Source: CAZFER01 sp964517495
GTDB lineage: Bacteria > Hinthialibacterota > Hinthialibacteria > Hinthialibacterales > Hinthialibacteraceae
Direction: 5' to 3'
Assembly (NCBI GenBank): GCA_964517495.1
Contig: CAZFER010000025.1
Span: 14,243 to 78,242 of the forward strand
Length of the DNA stretch: 64,000 nt
In this document: in pieces, positions 52,001 through 61,210 of the stretch
Layout: the number at the start of each line of letters is the position of its first letter
How positions within the stretch are numbered: the stretch's first letter is position 1
The notes under the pieces: generated by a model
What the model was told of the DNA's origin: nothing
Database searches by the model: none
What the model saw: only the letters and a program-made list of their open reading frames with translations
Translations under genes and position numbers: made by a program

Positions 52001-54871
52001 GGGTGGGAATGTATCCGCCCGATAAGTGGCATTCATGAAGGCCAGATTCATGGGCTTTTCGCCATCATAGGCAGCAGGGCTATACAGGCGGATGCATAAA
52101 AACAGCCCCCATAAAACGAGAAAGAGGATTTCGAATCCGGCGATAATGGTCCATTTTTCTTTTAAAAACTGAATGATTGTATGTTTGTATTTTTGGAAGA
52201 TGGCGATGGCAGCAATAATTAATAGCAGGAGCATGCAAAACGCTTGCAGCCTGGAGAATGGCAATATCCGGACGGATGCGATAAACCAGCATAACCAACT
52301 AAACAACGCAATCCCCGCCGTTTTACCTATGGCATAGCCTCGGTCGGGCAATGCGCTGCATAAGGGGAACAGTAATATGAAGCCGATCCAGCCCAGGACG
52401 AAAACAACCAGCCACCAGCTGATGATGGGATGGTCGACATGGGGGGCGTAGACGGGATCACCATCCCGGGCGCTGTAAATCTCTTTGGCGGTGATATCGT
52501 TTACCCAATCGGGGGGATTAAGCACCAGTGATTTTAGTTGTTCGCGGTCAAATTTTTTGACTTTTTCAAAAATAACTATTTTGGGGTGATCATAAATGCG
52601 GGCGGTTTCATCCTCTTCATCCACGCGGAATTTCCAGCCCATGAATTGCGGAGGATTGGTGACCACCTTCACCATTTCAAAGCCCAGTTGTTCGGCAAAC
52701 AATCCCTTTAAGAACTTATTGGTAATGGGAAAATGGTCGGGATTACGCAGGGTTGAACCATATCCACGCTTGCTTTGTAGAACGATATAATCGTATTCGT
52801 GGAGGGTTCCAACCAGCTGGTCTATGCGTCCGACGGGATTGCTTTCTTCCAATCCTTTATCGTGAATGAAGATATTGCCATGCACATGAATAGTGTTAAG
52901 TGATTCATCCCAGGATTGTTGAACGATTCGGGCATTGGGACGGCCGGCTTCGTTTATATGTTGTTGCAGCCAATTGCCTGCGGTTACAAGGGTATGGGGC
53001 TTATCATAAATGCCGACGTATGAACATCCATATATCAATCCACACAGCAGTGCCAATGTGCAACCCGCCCATCCCAAACGCTGCAGGTTTTTGCGTTGGG
53101 CAATGCTGAGCCAAGGGAGTTCGGGGATGTAGATAGTGGGGCGCATACGGATGAGATCCGACAACAGACGGCCTCCAAGGACCATCATAACCGGCAGGAT
53201 TACCACCAAATAACGGGGGAATTTGCTGCTAAAACTGCTGTACATTAAAAAACTGGGAATCACCCATGAGGCTAATAGCAGGTCAGATGAGCATTTCCGT
53301 ACAAAAATTCGGAAGAATGCATAGCCACACCCTGCGATGACAAAAAAGGCGGTAATGTAATCGAGTGATGGATAGAAGAGATTATCCAGGGAATAAAAGA
53401 TGGGGTACGTGTTCCTGAACTGTTGGGTGTAAGGAACAGGCCGGTCGCCGGTCATGTTGATCCCGCTTTGTTCGGCCATGTTGCGGCCAAATTCGGCGCT
53501 GTCGAAATAAGCCATCGGTTCGCCAACCAAAAACGCGAACACGCCGATTGGAATGGCGATGACCAACCAAAGCCAGGGGAGGTAAATTTGCCAGGTTGCC
53601 CGCCACCAGCCTCGATCACGCCCATAAAATACCTGGCGAGCAATAAGGAAGGCTATGGAAAGGATGATGGCCATTCCTATCAGGATCAGCATCCACCAGT
53701 AATGGGTGAGGTAAAAGTCACGAAATGCAGCCAAGGTTTTATCCACGGTTGAGCCAGAAGCTCTGGCCGCTTTAAAGAAGTGGAGAAGTAAACCGAAAGC
53801 AATCAGCAGCCAAACGGTATGAATCCAGCGGCCTAGTTTTCCCTGGCGTTCATCGCCCCAGGTGGCGATGGCATGGGCAATCCATAGGATGCCGGGCAAG
53901 GTGATCCCACTCCATTTTGTGCTGACTGCAAAACCGGTGCATATAGCTCCTAAAACGTACCAAATAAACCGAGGCTTTTTGCTGACCTTCAAAAAGCAAT
54001 ATACTGACGCAGTGGCCCAGAATCCCAAAATGCCATCCACCGTGGCGAAATGGCTGGTTTGGACGTGCAGCATGGCGACAGCGAGCATAAAGGCCGCGAT
54101 CAATCCAGCTGTGCGGTTATAGGCTTCATACCCGATCAAATAGGCCATTAAAACTGTCAAGGCGCCAAACCAGGCGGTAACCAGGCGGCCAGGAAGCAGA
54201 ATCGATGTCCGATGAGGATCATATTGAGCAAAATCGATCAACCAATAGGGCATGAAGATGAATAGAATCAAGCCGGTAATTGGCAATATCAGTGAGGGAA
54301 AGAATAAGGACAAGCGTTCATCATCTTTGTGCCAGGGGATAAATTTATAGCGGGATAAGCGTAAATCCTGGCTGACGTTGACAAAAAGGCGCAAACCAAT
54401 CGCCAGGACGAAGACAACGACAATCAGGCTTAAATAATCAGGAAAGGCGAGTAATACCCAGTCATGGTCTGGACCGCTATGGCTCTGCAAATAATGTTGA
54501 TAGAGCATATAGAGATGGAGGGGAAAGGTCCCATAGTTATAATTGGATGGCACCAAACCAGGTTTGTTTTGCATAAAGGGGCTGTTGGGCTGCCGGTTAT
54601 GCCGGTTGACATGTTGAATGGCATCGGTATTCAGATTTTTTTCATAAAGGCGTTTCAGTTGTTCTTTGAAGGGGAGTTGCTTTTCTTCTTCGGTGAGTCC
54701 TTGGGGATTCATCAAGGAGGCGCAACTTTGATAGTGCATCTCATCGGGATGGTGGGTCCAGATGTTATCCTTGAAGGCCCAATCGATCCCATAAAAGCGT
54801 AGATATAATGCCAGGGCAAATATAATAAGCAACAAAAAAGCGGATAAGATTCGTTTAATGGCTGGATTCAT
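49052..54871 (-). CDS. giant fusion: GT39-type glycosyltransferase + DUF2298 (YYY) + NHL propeller
   Basis: 1939 residues from ATG 54871 (AGGA 8 bases upstream; a TTG at 54886 is possible). Part 1 (about 1-800): many helices with THHPDEMHYQS (Asp43, Glu44), the acidic motif of GT39/ArnT-type enzymes. Part 2 (about 810-1560): a second run of helices with YWVNYYYYGQ near 965-973, the mark of DUF2298 (Chlor_Arch_YYY), found mostly in Chloroflexi and archaea. Part 3 (about 1665-1939): roughly six NHL repeats (FNEPRGIEQNVNGDFLVVD, MRPIGITYTNDGRILVTDQ), presumably outside the membrane. Together a membrane glycosyltransferase with a sensor or binding propeller. Confidence 0.85.
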   Translation of the reverse strand: MNPAIKRILSAFLLLIIFALALYLRFYGIDWAFKDNIWTHHPDEMHYQSCASLMNPQGLTEEEKQLPFKEQLKRLYEKNLNTDAIQHVNRHNRQPNSPFMQNKPGLVPSNYNYGTFPLHLYMLYQHYLQSHSGPDHDWVLLAFPDYLSLIVVVFVLAIGLRLFVNVSQDLRLSRYKFIPWHKDDERLSLFFPSLILPITGLILFIFMPYWLIDFAQYDPHRTSILLPGRLVTAWFGALTVLMAYLIGYEAYNRTAGLIAAFMLAVAMLHVQTSHFATVDGILGFWATASVYCFLKVSKKPRFIWYVLGAICTGFAVSTKWSGITLPGILWIAHAIATWGDERQGKLGRWIHTVWLLIAFGLLLHFFKAARASGSTVDKTLAAFRDFYLTHYWWMLILIGMAIILSIAFLIARQVFYGRDRGWWRATWQIYLPWLWLVIAIPIGVFAFLVGEPMAYFDSAEFGRNMAEQSGINMTGDRPVPYTQQFRNTYPIFYSLDNLFYPSLDYITAFFVIAGCGYAFFRIFVRKCSSDLLLASWVIPSFLMYSSFSSKFPRYLVVILPVMMVLGGRLLSDLIRMRPTIYIPELPWLSIAQRKNLQRLGWAGCTLALLCGLIYGCSYVGIYDKPHTLVTAGNWLQQHINEAGRPNARIVQQSWDESLNTIHVHGNIFIHDKGLEESNPVGRIDQLVGTLHEYDYIVLQSKRGYGSTLRNPDHFPITNKFLKGLFAEQLGFEMVKVVTNPPQFMGWKFRVDEEDETARIYDHPKIVIFEKVKKFDREQLKSLVLNPPDWVNDITAKEIYSARDGDPVYAPHVDHPIISWWLVVFVLGWIGFILLFPLCSALPDRGYAIGKTAGIALFSWLCWFIASVRILPFSRLQAFCMLLLLIIAAIAIFQKYKHTIIQFLKEKWTIIAGFEILFLVLWGLFLCIRLYSPAAYDGEKPMNLAFMNATYRADTFPPEDPWISDYWVNYYYYGQAVFSIVGKLVDLPAAYVFNLAGTTVSALIGLSIFALAYALSRKKFLSFLALYLALFSGHIISFINLVRNALFGHDGTTIWFSKIGEAGFWDWLKGIGIVIKWMWFSLMAYVGLATEGMMQTLQNLNWDLVFWQSRTDIFLGSVASEFPYWTQLYMDLHAHLLVAPFSLAFLVVLYAYFAEPRRDSSFFNISGKVLWLGLLLGTVICTNTWDMPGLMLGLLFIVGVKFWRESELLNNRLARPRWMSAETLQSLLRFPIGHFATVLIAAVFLYLPFHFNFVSRVNDINLMTEGNTPVKVYLGFWAHILYPIVVSVILLAVARRNGGISLIRTFLFAIFYMLCVALALYATRTNPFDFPAPHPFQGAYQGKILPMDYRIVGLFLPFLMVLFLLLWNKKNDSRRTYAYLLGVLGLGLSLGIEIFYINEKTWAEPTHRWNTAFKFNIQVWRYLAIFAALSIGYAWDSLKTIGAKVNNAFIVTARTLFLIPFILLLLISLPFTIIAPAVVTLSHGARGHSVKGNPPTLNAIEWIKAEDYDDYCAILWLNRFVDGTPNIVEAHGSSYFGSSRFSTNTGLPAMLGWEHHAGERIHFNNTKHLRVQALKTVFQSPNKETVLRVLGRHSSEYLTFGTLERQKAGSSLKRFEEWGDIFKLTFRHGQTSIFHIQRDLNSAYDISSSAKQPALPPAMQPESTGISMFEGGLGFGNGQFNEPRGIEQNVNGDFLVVDTLNHRIQCFKPDGSYKWQLGEEGDSQNEFKEPNDIAIDPQNGDFYISDTWNQRIVRFDKNGTFIGDAKLGFYGPRGIAFHPMWRVLYIADTGNHQIKVMTLDGQLNQTWGDVGGGNSDNAFREPVGIDVMPNGNVIVLDSRNKRLKIHSPKGDLIEMWPIQTEWDGSVGFEGHVTCKPDGTVYMTDPAEGSVHIYTPKGELSGKITADYSGQKLMRPIGITYTNDGRILVTDQHHRRVVRIR

Positions 54872-54892
54872 TCTGATTCCTATCAACCCATT

Positions 54893-55138
54893 TCATTCGT
54901 TTTGAGTCAAAATAACATATCCTGTTTCGGAGTATTTTACATGGTCTCCAACGCCTGAAGGGGAGTAAAAAGAGAGTATTATGTCAATATTCACTCCAAA
55001 ATCTTCAGGGTAAACCTTATTTAAACCCTTGATTTGTTTCTTTTCAAAGCCTACATAATAAACGGCTTCTTTGTCCGGGCAACAGATGCCGAACTTTTTA
55101 TGGCAATTAAAAGGTAATCCATTGAAATCAAAGGACAT
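54893..55138 (-). CDS. small hypothetical protein overlapping the nth start on the other strand
   Basis: 81 residues, three Cys (Cys12 and a CC pair) and Phe/Tyr-rich sequence (KEAVYYVGFEKKQ, VKYSETGYVILTQNE). No family recognised. The first six codons overlap the 5' end of nth in antisense. Lying 21 bases upstream of the giant gene, it may be the first gene of that operon. Amino-acid make-up looks protein-like but support is limited. Confidence 0.4.
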   Translation of the reverse strand: MSFDFNGLPFNCHKKFGICCPDKEAVYYVGFEKKQIKGLNKVYPEDFGVNIDIILSFYSPSGVGDHVKYSETGYVILTQNE

Positions 55139-55778
55139 TCACGACGTCATTCGTATCCTAAAGCAGGAGGTATCGAAATGGAAGACTCCGGCAGTTACCA
55201 TTGTGGCGGATGCATCACGTAATCCATTTCATGTCCTGGTTTCATGTATTTTAAGCCTGCGTACCAAGGACGAAACCACGGCGGCGGCCTTTACCCGGCT
55301 GAAACGGCGTGCACGTACTCCCAAAGGACTGCTTAAAATCCCGCGGGATAAACTCGCTAAAATCATTTATCCCGTGGGTTTTTACAACCAAAAGGCCAAA
55401 ACGTTACACGAAATCGCCAATAAGATCATCAATGATTACAACGGGAAGGTTCCTGACACCATCGATGAGTTGCTTAAACTCAAGGGAGTAGGCCGAAAGA
55501 CCGCGAATCTGGTTATTACACTTGGGTATAAGAAGCCCGGAATATGTGTGGACACACATGTTCACCGTATACCCAACCGCTGGGGGTATATCAAAACCAA
55601 AAATCCTGAGCAAAGCGAAATGGCATTGCGCAAGAAATTGCCCCAGGAATATTGGATCGATTTTAACGATCTATTGGTGACCTATGGCCAGAATTTATGC
55701 ACCCCGGTCTCTCCAAAATGTTCGCAGTGTCAACTGGCTCATTATTGTGGAAAGGTTGGGGTGATAAAATCACGTTAG
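55122..55778 (+). CDS. nth: endonuclease III
   Basis: 218 residues from TTG 55122, chosen because AAAGG lies 7 bases upstream; an ATG at 55071 would add 17 residues that do not fit the family. Helix-hairpin-helix LKLKGVGRKTANLVITLG with the catalytic Lys, then the catalytic Asp in VDTHVHR. The iron-sulfur loop is Cys-x6-Cys-x2-Cys-x5-Cys (CTPVSPKCSQCQLAHYC). It removes oxidised pyrimidines from DNA in base-excision repair. Confidence 0.94.
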   Translation: MKSKDIHDVIRILKQEVSKWKTPAVTIVADASRNPFHVLVSCILSLRTKDETTAAAFTRLKRRARTPKGLLKIPRDKLAKIIYPVGFYNQKAKTLHEIANKIINDYNGKVPDTIDELLKLKGVGRKTANLVITLGYKKPGICVDTHVHRIPNRWGYIKTKNPEQSEMALRKKLPQEYWIDFNDLLVTYGQNLCTPVSPKCSQCQLAHYCGKVGVIKSR

Positions 55779-56039
55779 CGGTCCTTATGTGCCTTTTATG
55801 TTCACCAGGGTAATAATATACCCTACCTTTTTTGTAAAATAGTTGCACTCGAGTGATTTCGTGCTTTGAATCTGAATCATTTTATTGATCTCCTAATCCA
55901 TAACTATAATGCAGTTTAATATTCCCTTTTGCGTGGATCGTTTAAGTTGAGTGGAAACAGGGACTTGCAATCCCTTGTTTCGATCCCAATCCAGGTACGT
56001 ATCATCGGTAAATCAGTTGGGATAAAAAACAGAGGTTCT

Positions 56040-56957
56040 TTATTTATGTTCAATAAGGGGTTGTTGGGGGGCGTGTTCGCTTTGGTCAGAGGATTCATGC
56101 CGTTTGGCATAGTGTTTTTGCCACATTTCATTGAGCACCTTGGCGGGGCCGGAGATGATGAACGCCACGGTTAACAAGAACAAGACCACTTTGAAAATCA
56201 ACACCGTCACACACAAAATTAACACCATGAAAACATTATGCTGAAAGAGGTTTTTCTTTTCCAAATGCAGGGCGGATAAATCCGGATACTTCACCGTACT
56301 CACCATCAAGCATGCCAATCCAATCATCACGATATGCAAGCCTGTTCGTAAAATTGGATGCGAAAGCGTTACTCCATATTCCATGGAGATCAACACCACA
56401 GACGCTAAAAAACAAGCCGGTACGGGACATGGCAATCCAGTGAAGTAAGAGCGCTTTTGCTGATTGTTGGCTTGGACGTTATAGCGGGCCAGGCGCAATG
56501 TTGTGCAAAGCGTATAAACCAGCACCAGCGATAGACCCAAACGGTCATATTGTTGGTAAAGGAGGGTGTGCATCACCACCGGTGGGGCGACTCCAAATGA
56601 AATCACATCCGCGAGGGAATCCAGTTGAACCCCAAAGGGCGAGGATGCACCGATAAAACGCGCCACTTTCCCGTCAATTAAATCAAAAAAAGCCGCCAAT
56701 AAAATCAACACAGCGGCCAATTCAAATCGGCCCTCAATGCTTAAAATAATCGAACTGACCCCACAGGCAACATTAAAGGACGTCAGGACATTCGGCAATA
56801 AGTGGACAAGTTTGATATTCTTTCGTGGTTTGGACTTACTCCGAATCCGAAAGCGCTTTGACCGTCTGGTTTTTGGAAATTCAGATTTCTCATTGGTTTT
56901 TGAATTTCCCTTGAATCGACTATCCCATTTCATAAAAAACCCGTTATGATTGTACAT
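56040..56957 (-). CDS. pssA: CDP-diacylglycerol-serine O-phosphatidyltransferase
   Basis: 305 residues. Cationic N-terminal extension (about 1-45, KKTRR/FRIRSKSKPRK-like), then the CDP-alcohol motif FFDLIDGKVARFIGASSPFG with QLDSLADVISFGVAP, which is the PssA form. About seven helices. Makes phosphatidylserine, the precursor of phosphatidylethanolamine. Start ambiguous between 56957 and 56933. This is the third CDP-alcohol enzyme in the window. The 261-bp gap before nth holds nothing recognisable. Confidence 0.9.
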   Translation of the reverse strand: MYNHNGFFMKWDSRFKGNSKTNEKSEFPKTRRSKRFRIRSKSKPRKNIKLVHLLPNVLTSFNVACGVSSIILSIEGRFELAAVLILLAAFFDLIDGKVARFIGASSPFGVQLDSLADVISFGVAPPVVMHTLLYQQYDRLGLSLVLVYTLCTTLRLARYNVQANNQQKRSYFTGLPCPVPACFLASVVLISMEYGVTLSHPILRTGLHIVMIGLACLMVSTVKYPDLSALHLEKKNLFQHNVFMVLILCVTVLIFKVVLFLLTVAFIISGPAKVLNEMWQKHYAKRHESSDQSEHAPQQPLIEHK

Positions 56958-57246
56958 CCATTTAATTTCTCACTTTGCACTATCAAAATATTCATGCACC
57001 GCTAGAATACAAACAGAACTCTAATAATATTAATGCTTTTCGCGCGATTAGGATAGGGTTATTTACACTCATTCCTAGCCACTCTGGCTCATTCCCAATA
57101 TATTGCCCACTGGTAAGAAAACATTCTATCCCTACAAAAATTTTTGGAATTTCAATGGAATATACATATTTTATGGATATTTGCCACATTTTATGGCATA
57201 ATAGAGAGTGGCTATCCTTGACAAATCAAAAAGCGGGAGACCTGGG

Positions 57247-60200
57247 ATGAATGGACACCAATTTACTAAAAACAATAAGAAGAAATCCATTTTATTTATT
57301 CCCCTTGTTTATCTTTTTTTGGGTTTATTGTGGATTTTCGGAAGTGATTATTTAATGCTGTTCTTTAATTTTGACCTCAGCCAGCAATTTTATTATCAGG
57401 CCTTCAAGGGAACGTTTTATATCTTAATCACATCTATCCTGCTTTATTTTCTAATAAGACACAACTTCCATTACTTAATACGCAATGAAGAACAATTTCG
57501 AGCGGCTTTAACCCAATCCCCCTACCCTATTGTTATTCACTCTGAAGAGGGAGAATTCCGTTTTATCAACCAGATATGGACAGATATTACGGGTTACTCA
57601 CCGGAAGAGCTTCCCACCATTGACACATGGTTATCAAAAGCGTATGGAACGCAAGGTTCTGAAATCAAAAAAAATATCGAAAAAATGTATACGCAAAATA
57701 AACGCAAAAATGAGGGTGAATACACCATTAAAACGAAATCGGGAGAGGAACGAGTATGGGAATTTAGCACTTCTCTTTTGGGTGAAGATAATAAAGGAAA
57801 ACGGCTTTTTATCACAATTGCCATCGATATTACCGAGCGAAAACAAATTGAGAAACAGATTCGTGAGTCGGAAGAACTCCACCGTGTGGTATTGAGCAGT
57901 ATTTCAGATGCCGTGTTTATAACCAACGAAAAGGGAGACTTTACTTATATATGCCCCAATGTTGATATCATTTTTGGTCACACCGACGACGAAGTATATG
58001 ACAAAAAAAATCTAAAAAGTCTATTGCCAGATTTTGATGATTTCATTTCTCAATTACAAGAACAAAACGAAATCCGAAATTATGAATACATAGCCCATGA
58101 TAAAGAAAATCGGATTCACAACCTATTGATTAACATTAAAAAAGTCTCTATTAAAAATGGATCCTACCTGTTTACTTGCCGGGATATTTCCGAACGGAAG
58201 AAAATTGAAATCGCGTTACAAGAAAGCGAACACAAATTTCGGGAACTCGTTAAAAACATTCCCAATATTGCTGTCCAAGGATATTCATCAGAACGAGAAG
58301 TCGTCTTTTGGAACAAAGCAAGTGAGTCATTATATGGATATACTGAAGAAGAGGCTCTGGGCCAGAAACTTGAAGACCTCATTATTCCCCAAACGATGAG
58401 AGAAGACGTCATACAGGCTATAGAACAATGGATTCATAATGATCAGCCCATCCCTTCCGGTGAACTTATGCTAAAACATAAAAATGGTTCACCTGTTCCC
58501 ATTTATTCCAGCCATGAACTTTTGAAAAACCCTCATGGTTCAGTCGAACTATTTTGCATAGATATCGATTTGTCCCCCTTAAAAGCCAGTCAACATGAAT
58601 TAGAGGAAAGAAATGAATTTATTGAATTGATTTTGGAAAATCTCCCTATCGGTGTGGCTGTTCATTCTTTGGAACATCCAAACACCCAATTCATGAACCG
58701 CCGCTTTGCTGAAATTCATGATTGGAATGATGATGTACTCAACAACCGCCACCGATATTTCAGCCATGCTTTTGTTAATCAACAAACTGGCCAATCGATT
58801 ATGAATCAAACCTTTACCGAACCCCCACCGGATAAACCAGCGAACCTGCGATGGAACAACATTGAAATACAAACCGAAGATCAACAACACAAGCGCATCG
58901 ATATGGAATGTATCATGCTGGAAAGACAGAATGTTGCTATCTTTACGGTGGAGGATATAACTGACCGAATACAGCGGGAAGAGGAACGCATTCGACTTGT
59001 CACTGCTATCAATCAAGCAGCCGAAAGCATCTACATTACAGATATGAATGGAATAACCCATTTCGTTAATCCCGCATTTGAGGTGTTAACCGGTTTTTCA
59101 CGAGATGAAATTCTGGGGGAAGATATTAATATTCTGCAATGTGTTCAAGATTCTGCATTGCATCAACAGATATGGCAAACCATTCGTGAAGGTCATATAT
59201 GGCAAGGCCAAATACGATGCAAACGAAAAAATGGTTCAGAGTTTACCGCCGAATCAACCGTCTCACCCGTGCGCGACCATAATCTGGAAATCCATGATGT
59301 GGTCTTTGTTTCTCGAGATATCACACATGAAGAAGAATTGGAACACCAACTTCGGCAATCGCAAAAGATGGAATCCATTGGCCGCCTGGCAGGTGGAATA
59401 GCCCACGATTTTAATAACATTCTTATGGCGATACTTGGGTATAATGAAATCGCCATGTCCACCCTGGAAGAGGATAATCCCCTCTATGATGACCTCAACC
59501 AAATCAAACACTCGACCAATCGAGCCATCAAACTCACCCGGCAGTTGCTGGCCTTTAGCCGAAAGCAAATCCTGCAACCGGAAATCATCAATCTCAATGA
59601 ACTGATCTTGAATATCGACAAGATGCTGCGCCGCCTGATCGGAGAAGACATTGAATATGTCACCATTCCTCGTGAAGGCTTATGGAAAGTCAAAGCGGAT
59701 CCCGGCCAACTCGAACAGGTGGTGACGAATCTGGTTGTTAACGCTCGTGATGCCATGCCCCTTGGCGGAAAAATAACCATTGAAACGAAAAATGTGGAGT
59801 TGGATGAAGACTATACCAACAACCATGCTGATGCCATACCCGGTGAATATGTTATGCTGGCTATCACTGATACAGGCACAGGTATTGATCCCATCATCCT
59901 CGATCAGATTTTCGAACCATTCTTCACAACGAAAGAACGTGAAAAGGGCACAGGGTTGGGCCTGTCTACCGTGCATGGTATTATCAAACAAAGCGGTGGA
60001 AATATTTACGTTTACAGTGAATTAGGTAGAGGCACAACCTTTAAAATCTACCTCCCGCGTGTTTGGGAAGAAACAAATCACAAACAAAATATTAAACTTT
60101 TTTCAGATACTTACACTGGGAACGAAACCGTTCTGCTGGTTGAAGATGATGAAATGGTACGAAAGTTAATCAAGAAAGCCTTGCAAAAATCAGGCTATCA

Positions 60201-60486
60201 AACACTGGTCGCTGGCTATGCCTCTGAAGCGTCCCAACTTGCCGAAAACTATGAGGGTAAAATACATCTTTTAATTACCGATGTCATCATGCCCAAAATG
60301 AGTGGAAAAGAACTGGCGAATCAACTATCTGAAATAAGAACGGATATTAAAGTTCTGTTTATATCCGGTTATACCGATAACGCCATTGTTCATCATGGTA
60401 TGCTGGATGGGGGTATCGAATTCCTGCAAAAACCATTCACTACACAAGGATTACTTAAAAAGGTGAGAGAAATTTTGGATGAATAG
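57247..60486 (+). CDS. membrane hybrid histidine kinase, five PAS domains and a receiver
   Basis: 1079 residues from ATG 57247 (GGGAGA 6-7 bases upstream; GTG at 57208 possible). Two membrane helices (about 15-32, 57-73), then PAS domains starting near 80, 210, 325, 455 and 580. The H-box GGIAHDFNNIL carries the phospho-acceptor His720. ATPase boxes: VVNARDAMPLGG, DTGTGIDP, EPFFTTK, GTGLGLSTVHG. The C-terminal receiver has Asp1012 (LLITDVIMPKMSG) and Lys in FLQKPF. No response regulator is adjacent. PAS5 is the most typical (EVLTGFSRDEILG). Ligands unknown. Confidence 0.92.
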   Translation: MNGHQFTKNNKKKSILFIPLVYLFLGLLWIFGSDYLMLFFNFDLSQQFYYQAFKGTFYILITSILLYFLIRHNFHYLIRNEEQFRAALTQSPYPIVIHSEEGEFRFINQIWTDITGYSPEELPTIDTWLSKAYGTQGSEIKKNIEKMYTQNKRKNEGEYTIKTKSGEERVWEFSTSLLGEDNKGKRLFITIAIDITERKQIEKQIRESEELHRVVLSSISDAVFITNEKGDFTYICPNVDIIFGHTDDEVYDKKNLKSLLPDFDDFISQLQEQNEIRNYEYIAHDKENRIHNLLINIKKVSIKNGSYLFTCRDISERKKIEIALQESEHKFRELVKNIPNIAVQGYSSEREVVFWNKASESLYGYTEEEALGQKLEDLIIPQTMREDVIQAIEQWIHNDQPIPSGELMLKHKNGSPVPIYSSHELLKNPHGSVELFCIDIDLSPLKASQHELEERNEFIELILENLPIGVAVHSLEHPNTQFMNRRFAEIHDWNDDVLNNRHRYFSHAFVNQQTGQSIMNQTFTEPPPDKPANLRWNNIEIQTEDQQHKRIDMECIMLERQNVAIFTVEDITDRIQREEERIRLVTAINQAAESIYITDMNGITHFVNPAFEVLTGFSRDEILGEDINILQCVQDSALHQQIWQTIREGHIWQGQIRCKRKNGSEFTAESTVSPVRDHNLEIHDVVFVSRDITHEEELEHQLRQSQKMESIGRLAGGIAHDFNNILMAILGYNEIAMSTLEEDNPLYDDLNQIKHSTNRAIKLTRQLLAFSRKQILQPEIINLNELILNIDKMLRRLIGEDIEYVTIPREGLWKVKADPGQLEQVVTNLVVNARDAMPLGGKITIETKNVELDEDYTNNHADAIPGEYVMLAITDTGTGIDPIILDQIFEPFFTTKEREKGTGLGLSTVHGIIKQSGGNIYVYSELGRGTTFKIYLPRVWEETNHKQNIKLFSDTYTGNETVLLVEDDEMVRKLIKKALQKSGYQTLVAGYASEASQLAENYEGKIHLLITDVIMPKMSGKELANQLSEIRTDIKVLFISGYTDNAIVHHGMLDGGIEFLQKPFTTQGLLKKVREILDE

Positions 60487-60509
60487 GAAACCTGTTAAGA
60501 ACTAATTTC

Positions 60510-60578
60510 GTAGGATGGGTCGCGTTTTTCGACCCATCGATGTACTCTCGATGGGTTAAACAACGCAACCCATCCTAC
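60510..60578. repeat. GTAGGATGGGT long hairpin repeat
   Basis: Outer arms GTAGGATGGGT and ACCCATCCTAC match perfectly; inner arms GACCCATCGA and TCGATGGGTT. A decayed copy is at 14250-14317 and a partial one near 60640. It lies 23 bases past the kinase stop and may also end its transcript. Confidence 0.7.
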
Positions 60579-60805
60579 TTGCCCAAGATCACTCTGGATC
60601 ACAAAATAGGGAGGGCGAGGCTCCCACCGAGCCGGAATTCGTAGGATGGTTACGTTTTCGACCCATCAATCACTCCCAATGTCATTAACTTAAGCCGTTT
60701 ATTCTCTCCAAGTCCTTCCGTTGACGGGGGGATTTAGGGGGGAAATATCTTAACTTGATGGCATGGTGGGTTGACCTACGTGTCAACCCTGTTTTGAGAT
60801 AAGTT

Positions 60806-60929
60806 ATTCCTCCCCCAATGAAATGGCGGAGGTTAAGAGGGGGTTAAAAAATTACACTCTCTCGCTTTTCTTATCAACCCTCCCCTAGCCCCTCCCAATC
60901 TTGGGAGGGGAATGAAACTTCATATGGAA
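60806..60929. repeat. MITE-like element, copy H (ends truncated)
   Basis: CCCCCAATGAAATGGCGG, then CCCTCCCCTAGCCCCTCCCA with TTGGGAGGGG. The right end ATATGGAAGA is a worn form of ATATGGCTGA; the left terminal repeat is replaced by part of the GTTGAC repeat family (about 60766-60800). Together with the hairpin at 60510 it fills the 459-bp gap; no gene is seen there. Confidence 0.6.
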
Positions 60930-60945
60930 GATATCTTATTTATTT

Positions 60946-61197
60946 TTATTTCGTATCATCCTCTTTTTGATTTAATTCCGCGATCAATGCGGTCCGTGCG
61001 CTCACGTAGCCGGCCAAGATACCATCTTCAAAATTAAACTGCTGTGAAGATGCCAGGAAGTCAAAATCGTGGGGATTGCGTAAATCCTCCTCGGTCAAGC
61101 CAGGATCAAATCGATGAGCAATGGAGAGCACCTTCTTCTTTTGGTGGGCAATCATCTCATCCAATAGTCGCAAAATATCATCACGACTGAGCGGCAT
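60946..61197 (-). CDS. small hypothetical protein after the AAA-type ATPase
   Basis: 83 residues. AAGGAG lies 8 bases before the ATG. Helical and charged (RDDILRLLDEMIAHQKKKVL, LTEEDLRNPHDFDFLASSQQ). No family recognised. Starts 13 bases after the ATPase stop, so it is almost certainly co-transcribed and may be its partner subunit. Confidence 0.6.
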   Translation of the reverse strand: MPLSRDDILRLLDEMIAHQKKKVLSIAHRFDPGLTEEDLRNPHDFDFLASSQQFNFEDGILAGYVSARTALIAELNQKEDDTK

Positions 61198-61210
61198 GAA
61201 TAAACTCCTT

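Noticed and set aside
57142..57206. Promoter-like boxes upstream of the histidine kinase
   Set aside because: TTGCCA and CATAAT are spaced by about 10 bases, not 16-18, and other pairs match poorly.
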